NCBI GenBank assembly: GCA_001817215.1
Contig: MHHX01000003.1
Coordinates: forward strand, 1 to 34,867
DNA: 34,867 bases
Origin: Candidatus Brennerbacteria bacterium RIFOXYC1_FULL_41_11
GTDB taxonomy: Bacteria; Patescibacteriota; Minisyncoccia; UBA6257; Brennerbacteraceae
Direction: 5' to 3'
Shown in pieces: positions 8,917 through 16,891 of this stretch (its first letter is position 1; every line of letters begins with the position of its first letter). Both the position numbers and the translations under genes were made by a program. Below the pieces are notes generated by a model that saw nothing but the letters and a program-made list of their open reading frames with translations, had not been told where the DNA came from and did not search any database.

Positions 8917-10427
8917 TTTATTTTCTTTAAAAAAGATTTAATCAACTCCGAATCCTCTTCTTCGACAAATCCCAATAACCAAAAAAGACTAATCGCTATT
9001 GCAAACCCAAACAAGATTAACAGCAGACACTGCCAAAGTCCAACTGCCAAGACTAACAAAAAATACTTAGCCATGACAACCAAAATTGCAGAAACTAAAA
9101 GCAACTTAAGAAAGATACCGGCATAAAATCTTAAACTGTCAGTAAAATCTAACTCTTTCTTCTCGAAGATAAAAATTAAAAAAATAACCGGCAACAAAGC
9201 CAACAAAAATGCCAACGCCGCGCCCAACAAACCGTATAGTGGAATTAAAAAAACTAAAAAAACTATGTTTACCAAAGCCATAAAACAAGAAAAAACAGCT
9301 AATGTTTTTGATTTCCCCAGACCAAAATAGAAACCGCTCAAAACTTCATAAATACTAAAAAGAATATAGGTCGGCACAAAAAAATATAAAAGTGGAGCAC
9401 CCTTGTCCGCGATCTCCTGACCAACCCAAAAACGCATTAGCCTCTCACCAAAAATCATCAACACCACTCCGGATAAAACAGAAAAAGTGATCGCGATCCT
9501 CAAGGCCCGACGAAAACTCTGGCCAAATTTTTGTCTTTCTTTCTGATAAAACAAATCAGTGGCCACTGGATAAAGAGTGGCCGCTGAGCTGCCTGATACA
9601 GAATAAACTTTTTGGGCCAAGCTGTTCGAAATTGTATAAAAAGCAAGAAAAGAATTGCCAAGCATTTGAGAGATAAAAAATCTGTCAACCTGCATGAGAA
9701 AATTATTAGCAAGGCCGCTAACAAAATTAAAGAGGCCGAATTTCATTTTTCGAAAAAGCTCTTGACTGGAAAATTCAAATTTTACACGGATCTCTGGCAT
9801 CGCTTTTTTAACCATCAAAAAACAAATCATAAAATTTGCCAGGCCGGCAATAAGATGAGAACTCAAAAGCCAGGTTAGGCTCGGTCTCAAGAAAGCAAAG
9901 GCTATCAAAAGAAAGTTTAAAATTGTATTCTGAATAAATGCAGCCTTGCCCAAAATATCAAATCGCTGAATCGAAATCGCCGTGCTCATAAACGGCGAGC
10001 TTGCCATCAAAACAACAAAATACAAACCGCCAATCCAAAATCCATACTGCGTCTGACGTAAAAACTCACCCCGAATACCGAAAATAGAATCGGCAAGAAA
10101 CGATAGCCCCACAAGCAAAACTAATCCGATTAAACCAATACCCGTCCTGATCAAAACAAAACTGTTCAACAGCCTATTCCTTTTCTCAACCTCTTTACCC
10201 ACAATGTATTCAATAAAAGAATTGGCAAAAGCAGCTCCCACGCCAAGATCAAGCAATGACAAAAAAGAAATAATCGTCAAAATCAGTATGTAAACCCCAT
10301 AATTTTCAATCCCGATTTTATGCAACAAGAGCGGGGTGACAAAAAAATTAAGGACAGTAACCCAGAAAATATTAAACACCTGCCAGAGAGAATTTTTCAG
10401 CGTTTTTTGAGATAAAGATTCTTCCAT
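8913..10427 (-). CDS. Wzx-type polysaccharide flippase (MOP superfamily)
   Basis: A 504-aa integral membrane protein with about 12-14 hydrophobic helices. The N-terminal KNSLWQVFNIFWVTVLNFFV and GIENYGVYILILTIISFLSL are typical of RfbX/Wzx proteins, which move lipid-linked oligosaccharide across the cytoplasmic membrane. A central block (MQVDRFFISQMLGNSFLAFY) matches the family's pattern of a charged helix after the sixth segment. It is the first protein gene of the glycan operon. Its ATG lies only 11 nt after the tRNA-Thr gene, so it may be expressed from the tRNA promoter after processing. No SD is visible. Confidence 0.88.
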   Translation of the reverse strand: MEESLSQKTLKNSLWQVFNIFWVTVLNFFVTPLLLHKIGIENYGVYILILTIISFLSLLDLGVGAAFANSFIEYIVGKEVEKRNRLLNSFVLIRTGIGLIGLVLLVGLSFLADSIFGIRGEFLRQTQYGFWIGGLYFVVLMASSPFMSTAISIQRFDILGKAAFIQNTILNFLLIAFAFLRPSLTWLLSSHLIAGLANFMICFLMVKKAMPEIRVKFEFSSQELFRKMKFGLFNFVSGLANNFLMQVDRFFISQMLGNSFLAFYTISNSLAQKVYSVSGSSAATLYPVATDLFYQKERQKFGQSFRRALRIAITFSVLSGVVLMIFGERLMRFWVGQEIADKGAPLLYFFVPTYILFSIYEVLSGFYFGLGKSKTLAVFSCFMALVNIVFLVFLIPLYGLLGAALAFLLALLPVIFLIFIFEKKELDFTDSLRFYAGIFLKLLLVSAILVVMAKYFLLVLAVGLWQCLLLILFGFAIAISLFWLLGFVEEEDSELIKSFLKKIK

Positions 10428-10438
10428 AAATTAGATTG

Positions 10439-10510
10439 AGCCAGCGGAGGGACTTGAACCCACAACCTACGGTTTACAAAACCGTTGCTCTGCCATTGAG
10501 CTACGCTGGC
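10439..10510 (-). tRNA. tRNA-Thr(UGU)
   Basis: Read on the minus strand this folds as a cloverleaf. The acceptor is GCCAGCG/CGCTGGC, the D stem GCTC/GAGC, the anticodon stem ACGGT/ACCGT with loop TTTGTAA (anticodon TGT), and the T arm GTGGG-TTCAAGT-CCCTC, which has one U-U mismatch. The discriminator is U and no CCA is encoded. It is the promoter-proximal element of the glycan operon. Confidence 0.95.
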
Positions 10511-10532
10511 GCTCTCATGCTTATTTATGCCT

Positions 10533-10561
10533 ATTTTAGCAGAAAAACACTTTTCCATAAA
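10533..10561 (-). promoter_or_regulatory. promoter of tRNA-Thr and the glycan operon
   Basis: On the minus strand an extended -10 (TGC followed by TAAAAT, 10533-10538) lies 17 nt from a weak -35 (TTTATG, 10556-10561). The predicted start is about 15 nt before the tRNA. No other promoter is evident before the flippase gene, so the whole operon may depend on it. Confidence 0.5.
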
Positions 10562-10568
10562 GAAGGTC

Positions 10569-10597
10569 TTTACTAGAAAAAATTAGTAAACTATGTT
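10569..10597 (+). promoter_or_regulatory. promoter of orphan gene 10638-10892
   Basis: TTTACT (10569-10574), 17-nt spacer, TATGTT (10592-10597). It is divergent from and close to the tRNA-Thr promoter. The leader is about 35 nt. Confidence 0.5.
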
Positions 10598-10637
10598 AAA
10601 AATACTAACCAAAAATCACTGTTGCCAAGGAGGCACG

Positions 10638-10892
10638 ATGGACCAACAAGCTGTTATCGCATTTCTCAAGAAGAATCACGACAATAAAATAATCATCACG
10701 ACCAGAAATCACCCCGAGCGAGGATGGATGTTATTTTCCGAAAGCGGAGAATCCGTAAACATCGACAGACCATTTTATGACGGAAGCCTTCTTCCAGGTG
10801 GAGTAAGGATCGATAATTTCACCGTCAAACTGCTCTCACTGTATCCGAGCTCCGTCGGCGGCAGGCAGGGTTTTAAAATCTCAATCACGTAA
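10638..10892 (+). CDS. orphan small protein, 84 aa
   Basis: Not recognised. The start is set by a near-perfect SD, AAGGAGG, 5 nt before the ATG at 10638; an earlier in-frame ATG at 10593 lies inside the predicted -10 element and has no SD. The protein (MDQQAVIAFLKKNHDN...) is soluble, with alternating beta-like hydrophobic stretches (KIIITTRN, GWMLFSE, DNFTVKLLSLYP) and no signal peptide. It is a solitary transcription unit with its own promoter and a hairpin terminator just after the stop. It is the opposite of the SD-less minus-strand operons around it. Function unknown. Confidence 0.75.
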   Translation: MDQQAVIAFLKKNHDNKIIITTRNHPERGWMLFSESGESVNIDRPFYDGSLLPGGVRIDNFTVKLLSLYPSSVGGRQGFKISIT

Positions 10893-10896
10893 AGAC

Positions 10897-10933
10897 ACAA
10901 AAGCGCTGTCAAAAATGACAGTGCTTTTGTTTG
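10897..10933 (+). terminator. intrinsic terminator of orphan gene 10638-10892
   Basis: A 14-bp stem (ACAAAAGCGCTGTC pairing with GACAGTGCTTTTGT, one G-U) with an AAAAAT loop and T-rich 3' arm. The next gene's -35 box begins at its edge. Confidence 0.8.
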
Positions 10934-10959
10934 ACAAAAACCCCAAAATAGATTAAAAA
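10931..10959 (+). promoter_or_regulatory. promoter of orphan gene 11003-11275
   Basis: A consensus -35 TTGACA (10931-10936), 17-nt spacer and TAAAAA (10954-10959), directly after the preceding terminator. Confidence 0.6.
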
Positions 10960-11002
10960 TATCTCAGCAACTAACATTCAATACATGCCACAGGAGGCAA
11001 GA

Positions 11003-11275
11003 ATGACTATTCCAGAATTTGTTCTCTATGGATTATCAAATCCAAGATTTGATGTTTTTTTAATCTGGGATGAAAAAGATGAGGCGCATAGGATCTATCG
11101 GGAGATTGATGATCAATTCTTGGATATTGGACAATCCGGGATACTGTTGGTCAAAAAATCCAACAAAGTAGAACATGGCACCCTGATCTGCACAGGCGTT
11201 AGAGGAACAGAACAAGACCTCTTTGGACGAAAAGTATGCTTTATCGGAAAATTTTCTTTCCAGAGCAAAAACTGA
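11003..11275 (+). CDS. orphan small protein, 90 aa
   Basis: Not recognised. The SD CAGGAGGCAAGA places the start at the ATG at 11003 (MTIPEFVLYGLSN...). The upstream in-frame ATG at 10985 lies before the SD and is rejected. The protein is soluble and acidic in its first half (FLIWDEKDEAHRIYREIDD). The second half has beta-like segments (GILLVKKSNK, GTLICTGVRG, KVCFIGKFSF). No signal peptide is seen. It is a second solitary cassette with its own promoter and a shared bidirectional terminator. There is no visible similarity to the neighbouring orphan beyond the architecture. Confidence 0.75.
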   Translation: MTIPEFVLYGLSNPRFDVFLIWDEKDEAHRIYREIDDQFLDIGQSGILLVKKSNKVEHGTLICTGVRGTEQDLFGRKVCFIGKFSFQSKN

Positions 11276-11283
11276 GCCAACAA

Positions 11284-11320
11284 AAAAACAGAGTCGCTAT
11301 TTAGCGACTCTGTTTTTATT
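11284..11320. terminator. bidirectional terminator between convergent orphan genes
   Basis: AACAGAGTCGC and GCGACTCTGTT form a perfect stem around a short TATTTA loop, with an A-run on the left and a T-run on the right. It serves the plus-strand gene ending at 11275 and the minus-strand gene ending at 11316. Confidence 0.85.
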
Positions 11321-11543
11321 TGGCATGAATGCCGGAAACTGTCACGTTGCAACCTGACAGAGCATTACGGCAATGCCTTCCTCGACCGTAAGTACCCGTG
11401 CAGGTATCGCAACCACAATCGCAAATATCCTTCTCTTTTTTATCAGAACCCTGCGGCTTCACATCAAGAGAATTCACGAGAGATGCGAAGTTTCTGGAAT
11501 CATCATAATCTTCCCAGGACTTAAGACTTGGATATTTTTTCAT
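11316..11543 (-). CDS. cysteine-rich small peptide, possible modified-peptide precursor
   Basis: A 75-aa peptide. Residues 1-39 are charged and cysteine-free, like a leader (MKKYPSLKSWEDYDDSRNFA...). Residues 40-75 carry all six cysteines (41, 43, 45, 48, 58, 65) in the pattern CxCxCxxC-x9-C-x6-C, with Gly, Thr and Ser between them. A strong SD (AAAGGAG, 8 nt before the ATG) and a good promoter support it. No signal peptide is present. The two-part layout resembles ribosomally made, post-translationally modified peptide precursors. A small metal-binding protein is equally possible. No radical SAM or other maturase gene lies in this window. Confidence 0.75.
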   Translation of the reverse strand: MKKYPSLKSWEDYDDSRNFASLVNSLDVKPQGSDKKEKDICDCGCDTCTGTYGRGRHCRNALSGCNVTVSGIHAK

Positions 11544-11564
11544 AGCATCAACTCCTTTACTAAT

Positions 11565-11593
11565 AACTTAAAGAATTATTAAAAGTTTGTAAA
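11565..11593 (-). promoter_or_regulatory. promoter of the cysteine-rich peptide gene
   Basis: On the minus strand, TTTACA (11588-11593), 17-nt spacer, TAAGTT (11565-11570). The leader contains the strong SD. murF, which ends at 11658, has no visible terminator, so read-through could add to expression. Confidence 0.5.
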
Positions 11594-11657
11594 GTGCATA
11601 ACTAGCAATTCGCCAACCTGCGTCAATACACCTTTGGTACACAACAACAATTTGAAT

Positions 11658-12959
11658 TTATTTCCAAGGCGTTTCTTGTCTTACCAACAACTCCTTGGCT
11701 TTTTCGGGATGAGCCATAACATCTTCAACAACCAACTCCATTCTCATCCCCTGTGAACCCTTAATCAGAACCAAGTCTCCTGGTTCAATCAAATTTTTCA
11801 GTTTTGTGCTCACCTCAACTGATTTCTCAAACCAGAAAACCTTATCAAGGTTATCCTTAAAACGACCACGACTCAATGCCTTTGCATAAGCAAACTTCAT
11901 TTTCTGACCGACAAAAAACATTAAATCACAAAATCCAGAAGCGTTTTCGCCGATTGTTTCGTGCGTTTCCGGCGCGTATCGACCCAGTTCAAGCATATCC
12001 CCCAAAACGGCAATCTTCCTTTTCGCAGGCAAGTCTGCAAAAGTTTCCAAAGCCGACTGCATCGCCAAAGGCGCGGCATTGTAAGTATCATCAAGAATCA
12101 CAGATTCGGCAATGCCTTCAATTAAATGCATCCTGCCATTTTCTTGATGAAAATCAGTGGCAACATTCGCCAGCTCAACAAGATTCAGATCAAATGCAAT
12201 CCCGCAAGCGAAAGAAACTGCAATCGCATAAGCCGATGGTCGACCCAAACTTTGCTTCAACCACACCGGCACAACGCTACCCCGATGTTCAACTCTAAAA
12301 AATATCCCATCGGGCAGTTCAAAACCATTATCAATAATTTTTGTTTTTACTTGATAATCAGTGATTCTCATATCTGCTCCTTGATTAAAACCAAAACTAA
12401 TCACCTTCGCTTTTGTTTTTTCTTTCATCTGCCAGACACGCTCATCGTCAAAATTCAAGACCGCGAAATCTTTCTTCGTTAACCCTTTCAAAATCTCAGA
12501 TTTTTCATTAATCAACTGATCAGTCCCCTGAGGGTAGTTTTCAACATGCACGGGCACCCGACCGATTGCCGTCACCACCGCCAGCCTTGGTTTTGCCAAA
12601 GAAACAAGTTTTTTAATATCACCGGGCTTATCCGCCCCCATCTCGCAAACAATAAAATGCGGATAATGCCCATCTTTGAACAAAATCAACCAGAAACCCA
12701 GTACGAAATTTTTCAACCATAAAAATAGACTTGATTTTGCTTCCACGCCGCCGATAAAAGCCAAGGACAAGCCTATTTCTGTGTTCAGATTCTTCTCTGT
12801 TTTCCTTGTCGGAAAATATCTTGAAAAAATCAAATAAACGGCTTCCTTGGCAGAAGTTTTCCCGACCGAACCGGTAATAGCAATAATTTTCGGCTGGTAC
12901 TTTTTGATAATCGATCCTGTCAAAAAACTAAAAACTTTTTTTATTAGCTCTCTTTTCAT
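11658..12959 (-). CDS. murF: UDP-N-acetylmuramoyl-tripeptide--D-alanyl-D-alanine ligase
   Basis: A 433-aa Mur ligase that adds D-Ala-D-Ala to the UDP-MurNAc-tripeptide in the cytoplasm. The ATP P-loop is AITGSVGKTSAKEAV near residues 27-41. It is followed by KTEKNLNTEIGLSLAF, the usual substrate-contact block, then VCEMGADKPGDIKKL, LDDTYNAAPLAMQSAL and AVLGDMLELG. The N-terminal uridine-binding domain is very short, as the P-loop lies at residue 28 rather than about 100, so it is a reduced MurF. It is the last gene of the local dcw operon, 9 nt after the C39-like gene. Confidence 0.9.
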   Translation of the reverse strand: MKRELIKKVFSFLTGSIIKKYQPKIIAITGSVGKTSAKEAVYLIFSRYFPTRKTEKNLNTEIGLSLAFIGGVEAKSSLFLWLKNFVLGFWLILFKDGHYPHFIVCEMGADKPGDIKKLVSLAKPRLAVVTAIGRVPVHVENYPQGTDQLINEKSEILKGLTKKDFAVLNFDDERVWQMKEKTKAKVISFGFNQGADMRITDYQVKTKIIDNGFELPDGIFFRVEHRGSVVPVWLKQSLGRPSAYAIAVSFACGIAFDLNLVELANVATDFHQENGRMHLIEGIAESVILDDTYNAAPLAMQSALETFADLPAKRKIAVLGDMLELGRYAPETHETIGENASGFCDLMFFVGQKMKFAYAKALSRGRFKDNLDKVFWFEKSVEVSTKLKNLIEPGDLVLIKGSQGMRMELVVEDVMAHPEKAKELLVRQETPWK

Positions 12960-12968
12960 AATAATCGA

Positions 12969-13808
12969 TTACAGTATTTGTGTTTCTAAAAATCTCTTTT
13001 TCAGCACTTCAATATCCTTTTCGACATACTCCGGAATAAAAATATTTTTCAGGTTTTCTTTCGGAAAGCCAAGTTCTTCTTGAGAAAAAACCAAAGCTTG
13101 TTTCGGTCCGGAAAATTGATATTGAAAATATTTATCCATAACGTTCCATGCCAAGATTTTACTCTTCGGAGGCTCGCCGTCTTTCAAAACTTGAAACGGG
13201 TCAACAACCGACACCGAACCACTGTCAAAACCATCAAGAAGCACCACGTGCCTGCCTTTCTCAACACCAAAATCTGGGTACAGCTTCTTCAGAAGTTCTT
13301 TTTCTCCGCTATCAAGAGTTTGTTCCAAGATAAAACGGTTATCAAGAGACAAGGCTAAAAATGATTTTTTCCCGGGAATCATATCAAAAAGCTGGTCAAT
13401 ACCGGAAAAGTTATGTAAAGAATGAACCTTGACGCCAAAAATATTTAAAAATGCTGCAACCGCATGATGATAAGTATTCCCCAGTGGATCAACAATTCGC
13501 CAACCCATATCATAAGGCTTTGGCAATCCGCTTGGCTCAACCTTGTGAAACGGCAACGTTATTCTATAAAAATCTCCGACGACAATGTCTCCATCTTTAT
13601 CGCCGATAACTCGTGAATCAAAAATGAAATTAATTGCCATGCAAGCTACGGTCGGCAAACAAATCTTCCTGACCAAAGATTGACTGCTTTTTCCTTGTAA
13701 ACAATCTAATCCCGTGACATTATGTCGTTCCGTCCGAAAAAAACTTTCAAGAGCCGTTGCCACTCCGTCCGCGGCTCTAAACTGGTTTAAAAAGAGACTT
13801 TCTTTCAT
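12969..13808 (-). CDS. C39-like cysteine peptidase-fold protein inside the dcw cluster
   Basis: A 279-aa protein. KICLPTVACMAINFIF at residues 49-64 matches the C39-like pattern C-x-P-x-x-x-x-M, with Cys50 as candidate nucleophile. GRHVVLLDGFDSGSVSVVDPF at residues 186-205 supplies the expected His187 and Asp203. No signal peptide or transmembrane helix is apparent, so it looks cytoplasmic. The start overlaps the ftsI stop (TAATG), so it is translationally coupled to the septal transpeptidase. A peptidase or transglutaminase-like role in wall assembly is possible but inferred. It occupies a place where murE is common in other dcw clusters. Confidence 0.65.
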   Translation of the reverse strand: MKESLFLNQFRAADGVATALESFFRTERHNVTGLDCLQGKSSQSLVRKICLPTVACMAINFIFDSRVIGDKDGDIVVGDFYRITLPFHKVEPSGLPKPYDMGWRIVDPLGNTYHHAVAAFLNIFGVKVHSLHNFSGIDQLFDMIPGKKSFLALSLDNRFILEQTLDSGEKELLKKLYPDFGVEKGRHVVLLDGFDSGSVSVVDPFQVLKDGEPPKSKILAWNVMDKYFQYQFSGPKQALVFSQEELGFPKENLKNIFIPEYVEKDIEVLKKRFLETQIL

Positions 13809-15595
13809 TAATTCAATTCCTCTGGCTTGTCCGGCGGCACGGCGTAATAATTAAGCATAAAGCTCATAATCTTTCTAAAAAGCGGTACGGCCGTAGCCTC
13901 GGCATAACGAACTCCTTTAGGATCTTCGATTCTTGTTAAAACCACAAACTGAGGATCAGAAACAGGAACCAAACCTAAAAAACTATGATTAACCCTTTCT
14001 GAATAGCCCTTGCCGTCTTCCCTGGGAATCTCTCCTGTGCCGGTTTTGCCGGCGATACGATATCCTTTAATTTTTGCGGCTTTTCCAGATCCTTTTTCTC
14101 CGGAAATAACGTTCTCCAATAACGGCAAGGCCTGATCAACAACGTCTTTTGACATGGTTCGTTTATCAATTTCCGGTTTTGTTATTTTCACCTTATCGCC
14201 TTTTCCCCTAATCTCAGAGACTACAAAAGGCTTCATCATCGTACCACTATTGCCGAAAGCGGAAAATTCTTGCAAAAGCTTTATCGGCGTCACGGCTACG
14301 CCTTGACCAAAAGAAGCCGTGGCAAAATTAATTCTCCTGCCTTCGGGCGCATAAAAATTGGAAAAAGAAGATTGTATCTCTTGAGGAAGATCAATTCCTG
14401 TTTTTTCTTCAAACCCCATCGTTTTTAAAATAAAATCTCGGAAGAAAGAGTCGCCGACAGTCTCTTGAATGAATACAGCTCCAAGGTTATAAGACCTCTC
14501 GAGGAAAAGACTCATAGAAATCATTTTTTTTGGTGCCGAATCCCCGGCATTTCTAATTACCTCGCCATCGATTTTTTTCTCTCCAGAATCATAGTATTCC
14601 GTTGTTGGTTTTATTTTCCCCGAAGAAAGACCGGCGGCTAAAGTAAAGGGTTTGAAAACGGAACCCGGCTCGTACCTTAAAGAGACCGCACTGTTCAAAA
14701 AAACAGAAAGATCTTTTTCTTTTGAATAAAGATTCGGATCAAAATTCGGATAATCAGCAAGAGCGATAATCCTTCCTGTCTTGGGATCCATGACAATCAC
14801 ATTGCCGCTTTTAGCGTTCCACTTTTTCACTTCTTCGGCTAATAATTTTTCGATTTCACGCTGAACAATCGGTTCAATTGTCAAGACAATATCTGAACCA
14901 TCTTTCTTGTAAAGTCCCGATGCGCCAAGAAAAGAACTTTTGGAAAGTATTTTTTCTAGTGCTTGGCGGTCCGGTCCGGAACCAGAAAGCAAATCATTAA
15001 AACCAAGCTCAACACCATAGCGACCGTCGAGTCGATCATCGTCATTGAAACCAACAAATCCAATCAGATGACTGGCAAACTCTTTCAATGGGTAAAATCT
15101 TGACTCCTCATCTTCCACCCAAAGTCCCTTAACCCCCAAGGTTCTTATTTCGACCGCCTTTTCTTCAATAATATTTTTCTTCAAAACTTCATAAGCATCT
15201 TCTGTTTTCGATATCTTCGTCAGAACCTCATCGTAATTCAAAGACAGCAATTCGGATAAAAACTCGGCTAATTTTTTCTTTTCTGGTTCTCCCCCGACAA
15301 AATCACGAGGACTAAAAACCGCATGATAAACATGCTTATTAACCGCCAGCGGCTGAAGATTATTATCTTTGTCTCTAGCCAGCATCTCCCCTCTCTCCGG
15401 GCCAAACTCAGAAACATCAATCTGCTGAGCAAGGGCTTTTTCTTTCCACTCATCATGTTTCGAAACCTGTAAAGAAAAGTACCTAAAAGCCAGAGTGTTG
15501 ACGGCCAAAATAAAAAATCCGACGGTTAAAAATATCCGAATTGAAAAAGATCGGAGTGAAAAAATATTTTTCAAACTCTTTTTGATGGCTCTCAC
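13808..15595 (-). CDS. ftsI: septal peptidoglycan transpeptidase (FtsI/PBP2 family)
   Basis: A 595-aa class B penicillin-binding protein. One transmembrane helix lies at about residues 19-40, then the dimerisation domain (GPERGEMLARD). The transpeptidase domain has SVFK (Ser312 nucleophile), SYN (368-370) and KTG (517-519), so all catalytic motifs are intact. No C-terminal PASTA domains are seen. It cross-links peptidoglycan at the division septum. A GTG start at 15595 fits the frame, and no SD is visible. It follows the ftsL-like gene by 23 nt and overlaps the next gene by 1 nt. Confidence 0.92.
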   Translation of the reverse strand: MRAIKKSLKNIFSLRSFSIRIFLTVGFFILAVNTLAFRYFSLQVSKHDEWKEKALAQQIDVSEFGPERGEMLARDKDNNLQPLAVNKHVYHAVFSPRDFVGGEPEKKKLAEFLSELLSLNYDEVLTKISKTEDAYEVLKKNIIEEKAVEIRTLGVKGLWVEDEESRFYPLKEFASHLIGFVGFNDDDRLDGRYGVELGFNDLLSGSGPDRQALEKILSKSSFLGASGLYKKDGSDIVLTIEPIVQREIEKLLAEEVKKWNAKSGNVIVMDPKTGRIIALADYPNFDPNLYSKEKDLSVFLNSAVSLRYEPGSVFKPFTLAAGLSSGKIKPTTEYYDSGEKKIDGEVIRNAGDSAPKKMISMSLFLERSYNLGAVFIQETVGDSFFRDFILKTMGFEEKTGIDLPQEIQSSFSNFYAPEGRRINFATASFGQGVAVTPIKLLQEFSAFGNSGTMMKPFVVSEIRGKGDKVKITKPEIDKRTMSKDVVDQALPLLENVISGEKGSGKAAKIKGYRIAGKTGTGEIPREDGKGYSERVNHSFLGLVPVSDPQFVVLTRIEDPKGVRYAEATAVPLFRKIMSFMLNYYAVPPDKPEELN

Positions 15596-15618
15596 TTTTG
15601 ATAAAAAAGAAAATCCCG

Positions 15619-15987
15619 CTAATTCTTAACCTGATAAATAATTGATCCGGGATTTTCTAATTGTACCATTAAAGCAAAGTCTTTAAGAGAATCAGGAGAC
15701 AGTAAATCAGCCTGACGCAACTCAATCCTTTCCTTTGCCATCTTGTATTCTTCTATCTGACTATTCAGCGCCTGAATCTCGAAAGATAAAAACACTGAAT
15801 CAACCGCCAGATATAAGAATCCGAAACCGCAAAAAACAGCTACCCCCAAAAGAACCGCAAGCGTTCTTGTCAAAGATACCAGCTCAACTACCCTTTTGAG
15901 AAAGTTAACCCCAACTTTCCTACTGTTCCGAGCGGCACCGTAACCAGTAAATACCAACTGTCTTTGATAAGGTGAAATAACTGTCAT
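15619..15987 (-). CDS. ftsL: FtsL-like division protein
   Basis: A 122-aa bitopic membrane protein. It has a basic cytoplasmic N-terminus (about residues 1-38), one transmembrane helix (about 39-63) and a short coiled coil (IQALNSQIEEYKMAKERIEL). A C-terminal SLKDFALMVQLENPG segment resembles the FtsL/DivIC C-terminus. Sequence identity in this family is low. The call rests on topology, size and position between rsmH and ftsI, which is the conserved dcw order. It would act with FtsB and FtsQ at the septum. No SD is visible. Confidence 0.72.
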   Translation of the reverse strand: MTVISPYQRQLVFTGYGAARNSRKVGVNFLKRVVELVSLTRTLAVLLGVAVFCGFGFLYLAVDSVFLSFEIQALNSQIEEYKMAKERIELRQADLLSPDSLKDFALMVQLENPGSIIYQVKN

Positions 15988-16025
15988 AAATTTAACTTTT
16001 AACCGAAATTCTTAACTAATATTTT

Positions 16026-16889
16026 TTAAATTTTTTGAATGGCCCGTAGTTTTGCCGATCTCGCCGAAGGATTGTCCTTTATCTCTTGCTCAGTCGGCTT
16101 CAACGGTTTTTTTGTCAAAATTTTCACCTTGCCATTCTTTTCTGAATTTTTGAAAAAACTTTTCACGATTCCGTCTTCAAGAGAATGATAGCTAACAACC
16201 ACGACTCTCCCGCCGCTTGCCACCAACTCTATGGCTTTGGGCAAAGATATTTTCAAGTTCTCGAGCTCGTCATTCACCGCAATTCGCAAGGCCTGAAAAA
16301 CTCTGGTCGCGGGATTAATCTTTGAATGCGTGCCGACGGTTTTCTGAATCAAATTTGCCAGCCCGCTGCTCGAAACTATCGGTCTGGATCTGACGATCAT
16401 CTGAGCAATTCTTTTTGAAAATCTTTCTTCCCCGTATTCACGGAAAATCTTTTCCAAATCTCTTTCCGAAAAATGATTAATTATCTTGTCCGCCTCAAGC
16501 TCTGATTCTCTGGCGAAACTCATTTTCAGGGGCTCATCTCTCTTGAATGAAAATCCTCTTCCGGATTTTTCTAACAAAAATTTGGATAGTCCCAGGTCGT
16601 AAACAACGCCATGAATTTCCTTGATTCCGGATTGCTCGACAAATTCATCAATATTTTTGAAATTTCCTGAAACCGGAATTAATCTTTTAGAGCTAACATT
16701 TCTTTCAAGCTCGGGGATAACTTCAGCATTCCAATCGATCGCCAAAACTTTTCCGGAAGGATCAGTTAATCTCAAAATTTCTTTTGAATAACTGCCCTCA
16801 CCAGCCGTAGCATCAATAAAATTTTCACCGGATTGGGGGTTGAGAAATTCTATAACCTCTTGTAAAAGAACGGGAACATGGACAAACAT
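16026..16889 (-). CDS. rsmH: 16S rRNA (cytosine(1402)-N(4))-methyltransferase
   Basis: A 287-aa enzyme that methylates N4 of C1402 in 16S rRNA. The start is set at ATG 16889 (MFVHVPVLLQEVIEFLNP), where the family begins; upstream in-frame codons lie inside mraZ. Motifs are FIDATAGEGSYSKEIL (SAM site), VLAIDWNAEV, GVVYDLGLSKFLLE, FSFKRDEPLKMSF, and the C-terminal VVSYHSLEDGIVKSFF and PSARSAKLRAIQ. The DLGLSK motif replaces the usual DLGVSS, a mild divergence. The start lies 2 nt beyond the mraZ stop. Confidence 0.93.
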   Translation of the reverse strand: MFVHVPVLLQEVIEFLNPQSGENFIDATAGEGSYSKEILRLTDPSGKVLAIDWNAEVIPELERNVSSKRLIPVSGNFKNIDEFVEQSGIKEIHGVVYDLGLSKFLLEKSGRGFSFKRDEPLKMSFARESELEADKIINHFSERDLEKIFREYGEERFSKRIAQMIVRSRPIVSSSGLANLIQKTVGTHSKINPATRVFQALRIAVNDELENLKISLPKAIELVASGGRVVVVSYHSLEDGIVKSFFKNSEKNGKVKILTKKPLKPTEQEIKDNPSARSAKLRAIQKI

Positions 16890-16891
16890 GA

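Noticed and set aside
8572-9126. Plus-strand open frame opposite methyltransferase and wzx
   Set aside because: It crosses two coupled real genes, is low-complexity and has no SD.
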